A stretch of DNA of 64,000 bases from contig NC_087062.1 of NCBI RefSeq assembly GCF_963678635.1, positions 45,779,758 to 45,843,757 of the forward strand, given 5' to 3'. How positions within the stretch are numbered: position 1 is the first letter of the stretch; every line of letters begins with the position of its first letter. Below, piece by piece: positions 1-8,362 of the stretch. The translations under genes were made by a program, and so were the position numbers. This DNA is from Symsagittifera roscoffensis. Lineage: Eukaryota; Xenacoelomorpha; Acoela; Convolutidae. The notes below the pieces were generated by a model, which saw nothing but the letters and a program-made list of their open reading frames with translations, had not been told where the DNA came from and did not search any database.

Positions 1-640
1 TATCAGCAACTTAAAATCGATACTAAAGCAATAAATTAATAAAGATGGCCTCAAAATCAAATCACTAAGAAGTTTAATCATTAATGAGGTATATTAATTT
101 TACTAAACTTTTACGTGTGCTTTTTAGTGTAAATTTAAATTCTTGCAAGTTACTCGCCCACATTTGACGCATTTTTTCCACCAAAATTGAGTAATTCGCC
201 CTTTTAGAAATGTTTAAAAAATGATTTTCTTGTTTCACAAATGAACTGATGACGACTTTAATTTTTCAAAACTTTCCCTTAACTCAATTTACTAATGTCA
301 CAGAGTGAACCGCATGTATGCGATGTTCTCACGGTACCCAAACCAGATTAAACCCAGATTGAATCTGGACAAAGTATTTTTTTGAAAACCATCTTCAAAT
401 TTGTCAAAACAACTTGAAACACCAAAATATCAACACAAAACATAACCATCTGTTCCTGATGAAAGGACGCAACCAAAGAACAAACGAGAAAAACACCTGA
501 TAAAAAAGAACAAAAGTTGAGCTCAAAAAGAGAAACTGCTAAAAGAACGACCCCGCCCAGAACGATGTCGCGCTCGAAGTACACATGGCCACCATGTGCC
601 AAGATCCCGACCCACCATTTTTATTTTTAGTAGCTCTAGA

Positions 641-913
641 ATGAGCGAATCTTTATGTATGACAACAGAACTAAATGATAACATAACTAGAACTGATCTT
701 ACTTTGCGGATTTACATATACAATGTAAAAAATTTCTCAGAGAAAAAGAAACGAGCAGCAAAAGGAGATGGAAACTCGATGACACTCCGACTCTGGAATG
801 GCAAATCTATTGGTTTACTGTCGTGGTCAAAATTGTTACAGGATTTGAAGTATGGAACCAAGGTCGCAGCAAAGGTACCCATTGAAGAAGAACAATGGCC
901 AAATCGATGTTGA
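641..913 (+). CDS. Hypothetical 90-residue ORF, possibly an exon or decayed element fragment
   Basis: An ATG-started frame of 90 codons ends in TGA. The open frame extends upstream to 596, and a T-rich stretch ending TTTTTAG lies just before the ATG and could be a splice acceptor. The peptide is mixed and hydrophilic, with a KKKRAAKGDG basic stretch near residue 40 and a W-rich second half (RLWNGK, LLSWSK). I do not recognise a family. It could be a host exon, a remnant of a retroelement gag, or chance. It lies downstream of and opposite in strand to the transporter, with no visible promoter. Confidence that it is coding is low. Confidence 0.22.
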   Translation: MSESLCMTTELNDNITRTDLTLRIYIYNVKNFSEKKKRAAKGDGNSMTLRLWNGKSIGLLSWSKLLQDLKYGTKVAAKVPIEEEQWPNRC

Positions 914-1418
914 ACTCACACACAAATCGTAGTCACTTGGTGCTTCACACAGAGAACTCAACCCCAATCTCGCTTTTCGACGAATAGTTGAGAATGCACG
1001 TAGTCTCGCTCTAACTTAACGAAACCAACACATCATTCTATAAATCTGAAGTCTTGACACGATCACTCGACACGATCACTCAACAAGATCTGGATACACG
1101 AGACCCCCTTCTGAGGAATGAGCAACAGTACCCATTCTTTCTCTAAGAAAACAAATACTCCTCTTTACGAGTAACTGTTTCTTTCTGCTCTTCACGCATC
1201 CACTGCTTCAAAAGAAACTACTCCAAGAATCAAGAAACTTTTCCATCCATTCTTCACAGCAACAAACGTTAAACTTAAAAGTTTTCCAAACCCCGGATGA
1301 GTGGAACCAGTTTAAAACTAGTAATTTACTCCATTTATAATTTTGATAAACCTATCTCTATAAAATACTTCCTACTAGCCAATCTTGATCAATAACTAAT
1401 ACTTACATTAATTTGTAA

Positions 1419-1444
1419 GGCTGAAACTGTTTATAGTTTCAGCC
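1419..1444. repeat. Perfect 10-bp inverted repeat (hairpin)
   Basis: Arms GGCTGAAACT and AGTTTCAGCC are exact reverse complements around the 6-nt loop GTTTAT. It lies about 620 bp beyond the transporter stop. Whether it acts in RNA or belongs to an old element is unknown. Confidence 0.55.
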
Positions 1445-2066
1445 AGAAAAGAGTTAATTCAAGTTAGCAAGCAGTTGCTTTTCTCCAGAACAGTTCCTGA
1501 TATCATATCTCGCAAATACCAGTATACACTAGATCTATTGTGACTAGGAGATAAAAGAGTAAGATTAAGATTAAGATCGATATTAGACTAAGAAGTTGCA
1601 CGAATCTATCTGGCCGAAAATAATATAGCGTGACGAACAGACGTTGTACCTTATCTGAAATTACTCTACTCATTATGTTCGGGGAAGGGGCTAAGAAATC
1701 GAACTCTCAGTCCAAAACTTGGTAGTCCGAGGCCTACCATGAGCCAGGGTTTTTGGTTGCGGTTCAGGAAACAAGTTTTCAGCCCAAAAAAAAAGATGAA
1801 AAAAGCATGTTGTTCTTCAGGTTAATCTCCGTAAAAAGCTGAACAGCTCAAATGTTGGTCCTTGCACTCGTAGTGAAATGTTTATTTTAATGAATACTGT
1901 TTTTTAGCATCATACAATATGTATCATTCATTTAAAAAGGAAAAGTTTTGTAACAGAGAACCACCGTTTTGTTAGTCCAAGAATAAAATATATGTGAACT
2001 TTTGGGTAAATTTTGCCCGGCCCTCAAACAACATGATTGTTAAAAACATCTAGTCACGTGACAGCA

Positions 2067-2233
2067 TCAACGTCTCCCCGTATGTTTGAAGTAGGTCACC
2101 ACTAGCAAAATGATTTGGACCACAGCTATGTACATCAAAAGCAAGAGGCAGTCGAATCTAGGATTTTCATGTTCCATTCCATATTGTCGCAGGATGGGCG
2201 AACAGTACAAACTTAGAAGGTCACCCAGATCTG
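2067..2233 (-). CDS. ABCG transporter, last exon: final membrane helix and C-terminus
   Basis: After an acceptor ending TTCCAG the exon begins CA, completing a GCA codon with the G left by the previous exon. It encodes about 55 residues: a short polar segment (DLGDLLSLYCSPILRQYG), then a hydrophobic stretch typical of the sixth ABCG helix (LLLLMYIAVVQIILLVV), and a short basic tail ending HTGRR before TGA at 2069-2067. ABCG proteins normally end just after their last helix, so this is a natural terminus. A second AG three bases downstream would not keep frame, which decides the acceptor. Codon use is plain and there is no damage. Confidence 0.78.
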
Positions 2234-2678
2234 CTGGAACAAAAAGTTGTGGTCATTAAAATTTTTTAAGGAAAAATGGTGCAGTTTTCTGGGCAGTAAT
2301 GCTCGTATAGTACCATTGATGCTATAAATTTTGCATAAGACAATCTTCTAATTTTCTTTGAATTGAAATCAAAAAGCAATTCGTGCAGAAAAGCAATTAG
2401 TGCAGAATTAAAAAAAAAAGTTAATTACCAGTTTCTGTAAACACATTTTTCCACTTAAATTGAACTACGATGTTCTCATGCTAAGTTTTATTCAAAGTTT
2501 CAAGCATGCCTCAAATTATTTCCTTTATTTTAAAGCAATCAGAAATCGGAGAAATAAAAAAAGTTTCATCAAAATAGGTTTTTATATGATATTTATTGGC
2601 AGGCATTCAGTGATCGTTTGATGTGCTTTGCTTTTATACCTTCCAAAACTCAGGTCAGTATATAATTCTGATTCTAAC
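2234..2678 (-). other. ABCG intron 3, 445 bp, canonical GT-AG
   Basis: Donor reads AAAG then GTTAGA; acceptor reads TTCCAG. Phase 1. No inverted repeats or coding potential were seen, in contrast with the neighbouring 651-bp intron. Confidence 0.75.
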
Positions 2679-3090
2679 CTTTCGGTGGAAGGTTGGAATT
2701 GCAAAATGATGGATTTTCAGGCATGAATGGGATCTGGCATCGTGTTGAGTTAACGAAGTACTTCGGGTGACTGAATTCGTTATAAATCAGTGATCGCAAC
2801 GAGTACTTATGAAACGCAATGTGATAGAAAAGTCTCCAGCCCGTGAACCAATTGTTAGGTATCTCATCTTTTGGTAACAGGAATCCAGCGTTTATCATAA
2901 ATATGCCAAAAATGCCAGCACCAATAGCCAGACCAACTATAAATTATAAAACTATAAGAAGCAACTAGGTTCATGATTGATTCTGCGCAAAGTAGCATGC
3001 AGAAAATGATGCAGAAGAACCACCCGAAGTTCTCTAGTCCTGTGATAACAACTAGGAGAAATGATGACAACAAGGCTGCAAGTAGAACTC
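2679..3090 (-). CDS. ABCG transporter exon: middle membrane helices and extracellular loop; one-base frame break
   Basis: It encodes a hydrophobic segment (VLLAALLSSFLLVVITGLE), then AESIMNLVAS, then VGLAIGAGIFGIFMINAGF, then the loop PKDEIPNNWFTGWRLFYHIAF and a cysteine-bearing extracellular loop (NSTRCQIPF, NPSFCNSN) as in ABCG proteins, with a likely N-glycosylation site NST. The ES-x-M and GAG-x-x-GIFM motifs are hallmarks of the ABCG membrane domain. These two parts are in different frames: an extra base near 2938 separates them. Dropping one base gives the spacing usual between the motifs and also restores the exon phase. The cause may be an assembly indel or a real mutation. A 28-nt micro-intron bounded by TAGTTG would also fix the frame, but it is very short and costs conserved residues. 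Confidence 0.72.
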
Positions 3091-3741
3091 CTGGATGAGA
3101 CTCTTTTCCAGTTTTTCATCTGATTTTTTATACGACCAATATTTTCGAATGGACCAAAATTCGCGTAGAAATGGGTTTTCATTCCGCTCGATAATTTCTC
3201 GAACTTCAAAAAAAAACTCACAGGAGCCATCAGTTACGTCATATTGAATCTTTTTTTAGTCGCCATTCGGATTCTAAGAAAATAGTATTCTCAGTGTCGA
3301 GAAAAACTGGTCGCGACGTTTTTGTTTTCCAACTAATTTACGGCACGGTGTTGTTGCCCGTGCTGCTAACTACTATAATTTCCCATCGCCCTAATCTGAT
3401 TATTTTTTGCTTTCAAGTTATGTCAATCATCCTTAGCCAATGCGTAAAGCTAATTTTATACTCTGTCGAGACCCCAAAAATAGTGGAAATTCAGGGGGGA
3501 AGTTAGCAGAAAACATTTTTTTTGCAAATTGTTGCCTTAAACAATGTGATTTTAACATTATATGCTCCGTGTAAAAAGACGTTTATTTAAAAATTTTGTA
3601 GGTGTCATAATGAATTAATAAATTTGACACAGAACAATTGAACTCTTTTAGCTTTCATACAATCTTTTCGTATTAAAATGTTTTCGAGTCATTAATTTCC
3701 TTGGGCAGAGTTAAGTGGGGATGAAAAAGTGGAAAATTTTC
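3091..3741 (-). other. ABCG intron 2, 651 bp, non-canonical (GA-AG) and flanked by a 7-bp direct repeat
   Basis: Exon 3742-4218 ends ATTCCAG and continues GAAAAT with no usable GT; the next exon follows ATCCAG and begins GAGTT. The only frame-preserving join lies within TCCAGGA, which occurs at both borders (plus-strand positions 3089-3095 and 3740-3746), so donor/acceptor can be read as GA-AG. Just inside the borders are near-perfect inverted repeats, TTTTCCAGTTTTTCATC at 3104-3120 and its 16/17-matching complement at 3720-3736. A duplicated border plus inverted ends is what insertion of a small transposon would leave. The acceptor end is purine-rich and lacks a polypyrimidine tract. No coding capacity. 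Confidence 0.62.
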
Positions 3742-4218
3742 CTGGAATCATTGCAAAGAATGTTGACAGAATGTAGGGATGAGCCGATATTAATCCATTC
3801 GCTCGTTCTCTGCAGAACACTGGTCGAGCTAGGATAAGGTACGGCAGTGCTGCTACAGTCAGAAGAACGTGACATGATTGGACGAAATATATCATGGCAA
3901 CTTTGTGTTCGTCTTTTATCTTATTCGACCTATTGAACATAGCTGCAACTATCAGGTCAAGAAGGACAAAAACCATAATTTGCGACCAGTAAAGTCCAGG
4001 GTGAAGTAAATTGATCCACAGAGCACGAGCAGTCAAATAGCGAAGTTGTGAAAAAAATCCAGCCGTGATCCTTGATTTGTTACTATTTTGCTGATATCCA
4101 GGGTTCTCGTGTACGATCTGTGAAGACGGCTCTTTTTCAGATTGGACTGTTTTCAAGATTTCCTGATAAATATCAGAGCGCGCGTAAACTTCACTAAGTT
4201 TCTCGATCTGTGCGTGAC
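3742..4218 (-). CDS. ABCG transporter exon: linker and first membrane helices
   Basis: The exon starts after a good acceptor (CTGTTTCTTCAG) with GT completing a glycine codon. It encodes the linker helix (AQIEKLSEVYARSDIYQEI), a polar stretch, then LRYLTARALWINLLHPGLY, which resembles the QF/R-RL-N coupling helix before helix 1. Helix 1 follows (IMVFVLLDLIVAAMF), then helix 2 (VQSCHVLLTVAALPYLIL) and the E-R-A-N-G motif, diagnostic of ABCG proteins (elsewhere ERxNGLY). It ends at AMIP plus one base. About 158 codons, no stops. It is directly preceded on the same strand by the retrotransposon-filled giant intron. Confidence 0.8.
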
Positions 4219-4527
4219 CTGAAGAAACAGAGTTTTTAGCGACAGAAGGAACAAATTAAGCTGAAAAGTTTGATCAAACAGCCGAAAAAACACAAGTTGT
4301 CTTAAAATTGAATTCCAATTTTGCAGCAAATTTTAGTTGTGGCGACAGTTTCGCATAAATGAACTGGTAGCAACATCTCGAACAAAAAGTTATCACACTT
4401 TTTCGTAAAAATTCACATTTTAATTATACTTCGATTGGCCAAACTTGGCAAAAACCTGAAAATTTTCATTTTTGTGGACGCTTGTTCAATCATTGGGCGC
4501 CTGAATTGCACTGCTTAGACCAAAAAA
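4219..4527. other. Intron sequence next to the acceptor; no feature
   Basis: AT-rich, no open frame of note on either strand and no similarity to the repeats that follow. Confidence 0.5.
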
Positions 4528-4676
4528 GCTAAATATTCAGTTCCAAGCTGTTACTTTTTGAAAAATGCAAATAATCAAAAATTATTTGCATTATTTGCTG
4601 GCTCGAACAAAAAATTTTCATCTTTGTTCGCGCCAGCACACAAACTGAAGCTGAAAAAAAATTTCAAAAACCCTTT
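4528..4676 (+). repeat. Hairpin-rich segment abutting the Pao LTR (copy 1 of 2)
   Basis: 149 bp that recur, almost unchanged, at 8794-8942, in both cases immediately before the first bases of the LTR. It has two foldback structures: AATGCAAATAAT with its complement around a CAAAA loop, and GCTGGCTCGAACAAA with TTTGTTCGCGCCAGC around 11 nt. Its last third (CGCGCCAGCACACAAACTGA) matches the pre-LTR end of the Pao copy at 54820-54872, so it probably derives from a Pao 3' internal end. Confidence 0.65.
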
Positions 4677-5284
4677 TGTTAATTTCAAGCAAACATGGTC
4701 AAAATCATTTACCATTTCTATCATTTAGTTCGTTCTTGTGCTCATTTGACTCATTTTGCTATGCCGAAAAGCAGGATGTATTTATTTGATTAGTATGCGA
4801 CCAAGTAATTAAACTTTGTTTTTTATCTCTAAAAGGAACACATTTCCGGGCCCCAAAACTTCTTGGCCCTAAAACCTGGACCTTTTAGCTCATCATATAT
4901 AACGTTATTCGATGCTATATACTATGCTGGTTTACGCTAGACTCTTTAAAAGGCAGTCAAATCTTTATTCTTTTCATATTCGGCCCAATTTTGGGGTGTA
5001 AAATTGACCCAAAATTGTAACAATAGTTATCTCTTTTGTGTATCAAAACAAGGCCAATTTTACCCAGGCCCGTGGTGGCTTGTGAGAAGCAGAAACTTAA
5101 TTGAGTTTTCACAATTGGCAGCTCCTTCTCTTGAAATCAGATCTAGATTAGATCGCTTGTTAGATACAGTCATTTAAAACTTTTGAGCACGTTTCAGTAT
5201 TAGGAAAAAGATTGCTATTAACTCGAGCCGATCAAGGCCGGCGTAACGCTCCTTCTATTGTTGAGAAATAGCAGCCGTTAATAT
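4677..5284 (+). mobile_element. BEL/Pao retrotransposon 5' LTR (608 bp)
   Basis: Starts TGTTAATTTCAA and aligns end to end with 54873-55480, also 608 bp, and with the 5'-truncated copy at 52050-52626. Shared landmarks are CATTTCTATCATTTAGTTCG, TACTATGCTGG, GGGGTGTAAAATTGACC and GGCGTAACGCTCCTT. The two full copies differ at many sites, so the insertion is old. The 3' end reads GTTAATAT, not the usual CA. A candidate primer-binding site follows directly and fixes the border. Confidence 0.75.
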
Positions 5285-5300
5285 TGGTCCGCCGACCCGG
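5285..5300 (+). promoter_or_regulatory. Candidate tRNA primer-binding site of the Pao element
   Basis: TGGTCCGCCGACCCGG starts with TGG directly after the LTR. Its complement has the layout of a tRNA 3' end: a 5-nt T-stem strand CCGGG, a 7-nt acceptor strand TCGGCGG, one discriminator base and CCA. I cannot assign the tRNA species. Confidence 0.5.
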
Positions 5301-5404
5301 ACAATGACTTTTGATTACCTTTTGCTTGAATTGAAATTTATTCCTCAAAAAGTCGAAAAAGATCGATTTGCACAATACCAAATAATTCTTGAAAAAACCC
5401 AAAT

Positions 5405-7760
5405 ATGAACTTGTGTGGAAATTACATTAGAAGATTATCCAAACACTCAAGATTGAAAGCAAAACAATTTAGTCTCAATTTGAATCAGTGGCAGAATCAA
5501 GGCAACTTGAGCGAGCTAATGTCTTACTACAAGTCTCATATCATAAACCTCGAAGATTTGGAAAATGTATACAAGAAAGCATCGAAGCTTCGCAAGACGC
5601 AACATCAGGCAGAATGGGACGACGACAGGAGGGAAACTCGAAGACAGCTTGACAACAGTTTTGCGACGTGGAAGTCATGGCATGTCGGTTTGTCTCAAAT
5701 AGAGATGAACATCAGAGCACTCAGAGACCGAAGCAAGATTACAGAGTACTGCAGCCAAGTTGACAAAATAAGGCTAACAAAAGCTAAAATTTGTCATTTC
5801 ATCTATTGAAGATTGCTCAGAGATGAAGCGCGATCAACAAGAGTAAAACGGTAAGTCGAAAAATTTGAGGAATTGGCACAAGAGCTTCAAACTGCACTTA
5901 ACCACTGCGAATCGATAAGAAAGGCTCCACTGAAGGCTATGTCGGCTTAACTAATGGCAGCCGAAGAGATAAAGAGGGTAAATGACCTGAAAACATGGCC
6001 TGGATATATGGAAAGGGCACAAGTCACCGAACCTGAGGGAAAGGTGCAGTTTACAGACGAAGAGCCAGAAGACCCACGTGAAATTCAAAAACCATCTGAC
6101 AGTTTGATGAGTCCATCAAAAGATGCTAAAATGATGTGAACCCAACAGATGACCATGACATAGATGATCAGCAGACTGCGACAACCAAGGAAGGGGCTGA
6201 GGCATCGCTTGCGGGAGAGTCGACACTACCAACGCCTATCAAATCTAATATGAGTAAAGTTTCATTAAGTTCAATGCAGTCTAGGGAGCGTGCCAAGTCA
6301 GACGCCAGCCCACAAAGCATTTCCGTGTTTTCTTCTCAAGTCAGCGAGGGACGAAGACTCGCTTAAGAAGCAGAAAAAAAAGAAACTATTTAAAGCTGAA
6401 TTCGAAAGTAGAGAGCGACAAATTGCCGCTGAAAGGAAAAAAACGCGAATTTGAAACTGAACAACTAAAGGTTACGGAAAATTTAGGACTTGGAGAAATT
6501 CCTCAAACGGCACAACTTGAAATGGAGACAGAAGTGCACGATAATTCCGACAAAAGAAATCAGTCAAGCAAAAATTCAATTGCGTCCTTCTTTTGACAAG
6601 AGGAAGATAAACTCAGTCAAGTGAGTTCCTGGGTTGAAAAAGTTGAACCCCATCACCCAATTTTACAACCAGCTAAACAAAATCTTCCGCATTCACTCAA
6701 GAGCTCAAAAATTTTCAGCGCGAGCGAGAGTATTAAAACAAAACAGTCTCTCGAACGCAAACTGATATAAAGCATGATATTTCTACGGTGAAACCAGTTT
6801 TTGAGCCCTTAAAAACGGACTTAAGCAAGCTGAAGACACTTCATTACAATCAAAATCCCATTTTCAGCCCGTGACATGAAGTGTTCACATGCCCGTGATA
6901 GAAAAGGAATCGTACATCAAACTATCTAAGCTGAAACTCCCGGAGTTTGACGGAAACCCTTTAGAATGACAAGAATGGTCAAGTCTTTTCCTAGCAACAG
7001 TAGACAGCGCACCTGTAGACGACAGCCTCAAGATGAATCACCTGAAAACGTAAACTACCCAAAAGTAATGCGGCAGTCCAAAGTTTAGGGTTTTCGAAAG
7101 AAATGTACTCCAAAGCCTGGCAGACACTTGTAGGAAACTTTGGAAGACCACACATAATAACTAATGCATAAATGAAGAAAATCCATATCCAATCATTCAT
7201 CAAATGGCACGACTCGCAGGCTATTATGTATCAGTGTTTTGGAGATTTGGGCTCTGAGTCAGGCTTGAAAAGTGCCGTCAGAAAGCTTCCACCCGAACTC
7301 AAGAGAGAGTGGTTGTTGCATATCACCAATAGTGGAAATCATAGCGTTGGATTAAACTATTTCGGCAGTTGGCTAACCAATTTTTACATGGCGTTTTTAC
7401 ATGGTGAGTTGGCAATGCACTTCCCCGAACCTGGAAAATCGTGTTTCAAAAGTTTTGGTGGATATAAAAACAATTATAAAACAACAAACTCTTTGTTCAT
7501 GGTGCACATCAAGTCATCTGAGAAGGAATCAACGAACGACGAATGCCCTTTGAGCGGTGCAGTTCATGAATTGTGGAATTGTCCCCAGTTCGAGAATATG
7601 ACAATATCAGAAAGGCATGAGTCAATCAAACTGCACAAATAATGCTTCTCATGCATAAACAAAAAATATTTGATAATTAAGTGCAGTGTGGTGCGACAAT
7701 GTGGTATTGACGGATGCTCAAAAAGCATAACCATCTTCTAAACTCTAAAATTCTGAGGGG
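5405..7760 (+). pseudogene. BEL/Pao gag polyprotein (degraded; DUF1759 and zinc-knuckle remnants)
   Basis: A chain of frames broken by stops and shifts (pieces at 5405-5809, 5954-6139, 6136-6366, 6898-7050, 7172-7642). The N-terminal part is charged and coiled. The stretch at 6925-7150 carries the DUF1759 signature of Pao gag (LPEFDGNPLE, WSSLFLATVDSAP, LKMNHLKT, then AWQTLVGNFGRPHIITNA), with a TGA inside it. Next come CFGDLGSESGLKSAV and LPPELKREW, then CPLSGAVHELWNCPQF, a cysteine-poor relic of the usual HELWKCPQF segment. CFSC and CGIDGC, knuckle remnants, are near 7642-7710. It would form virus-like particles in an intact element. Here it cannot. Confidence 0.8.
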
Positions 7761-7809
7761 CCAAACAAATCAAAACAAAGATCAAGCAAACCCACGTTTT
7801 GAGGCTTCA

Positions 7810-7989
7810 TCAGTTATGTCATCTTCCGTGCGAGGTATTGGCATTTTACGGCTAGTCAGATTTTTAGTTTCCAGCCCCGTTGAACGTTACTCGGAGGAAA
7901 CAATTGCCCTCCACGATAACGGATCAACCGTTTCTTATATAGACGTTAAAATTTCAGAAAAATTCAAGTTCCTAGGGCAAGTGAAAATG
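7810..7989 (+). pseudogene. BEL/Pao aspartic protease, N-terminal half, cut by the Polinton insertion
   Basis: The frame includes TIALHDNGSTVSYIDVKI, corresponding to the retropepsin active-site segment of Pao elements (usually ALLDSGSxVSFI). The catalytic triad reads D-N-G instead of D-S/T-G, so activity is doubtful even before interruption. The frame runs to the codons at the AGCGTT duplication, where the 38-kb element begins. The same protease continues in the same frame at 46409 on the other side. Confidence 0.75.
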
Positions 7990-7995
7990 AGCGTT
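7990..7995 (+). repeat. Target-site duplication, left copy (AGCGTT)
   Basis: AGCGTT precedes the AG that opens the element and is repeated at 46403-46408 directly after the closing CT. Six-base duplications are the rule for Polinton/Maverick integration. Confidence 0.8.
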
Positions 7996-8222
7996 AGTAG
8001 TATATGTTGGAGCAGTTCAGCCGAGGGGGGTGGTAAGGGGATGGAAGATGATGTCCATGTAATAAAATAGGCTGTGGAGTATCCGGTCATCACCCCATGT
8101 ATTACCATAGGGAATAGATTTCCCATGTATTAAGCTTGTAGGTTTCATATTTTCAGATGGTAAGATGGTAAGATTCGAGAAAAGTTTTTTGGCGCCCGAT
8201 TCTGCCGATTTTTAAGATTCTA
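7996..8222 (+). repeat. Polinton left terminal inverted repeat
   Basis: Aligns with the reverse complement of 46402 inward. Both share TATGTTGG, GTTCAGCCG, a G-tract, CATCACCC with ATGTATTA-like blocks, TTTCAGATGGTAAGATGGTA, TTCGAGAAA and GGCGCCCGATT. Similarity fades after about 225 bp. The match is roughly three quarters identical by eye, so the copy is old. Confidence 0.8.
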
Positions 8223-8362
8223 AATGTTCCCGTAATTAAAAAAATAAAACTATGAACTATGTTAACCCAAATGTAGCGTTTAAAAAGAATTGATGAAAAA
8301 AAAGTTAAATACAGTGAAAATGTATTTTTACAGCATCGTATAAAATTTCACTGCAAGAACTC

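Larger units (their letters stand above)
1..2066. other. Region 3' of the ABC transporter; no confident gene
   Basis: AT-rich DNA downstream of the transporter stop codon. Apart from one short open frame (641-913) and a hairpin (1419-1444) I see no recognisable gene, RNA or known repeat. Other short frames are not supported by composition or similarity. The stretch 1480-1800 has a different, less A/T-run-rich texture and could be an old transposon remnant, but nothing in it can be named. Confidence 0.4.

Noticed and set aside
348-602. 84-codon minus-strand frame with hydrophobic content
   Set aside because: No start context, no recognisable motif, and it overlaps the upstream side of the plus-strand frame.
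1680-1760. Possible tRNA gene (GGGGCTAAG...TCGAACTC)
   Set aside because: No cloverleaf could be drawn: acceptor and T-arm pairings do not close.
2911-2945. 28-nt micro-intron in the ABCG gene
   Set aside because: It would delete conserved membrane residues; a one-base indel explains the frame with normal spacing. Kept only as an alternative.
3294-3506. 70-codon plus-strand frame
   Set aside because: It lies within the ABCG intron between the inverted repeats and has no family signature or conservation evidence.
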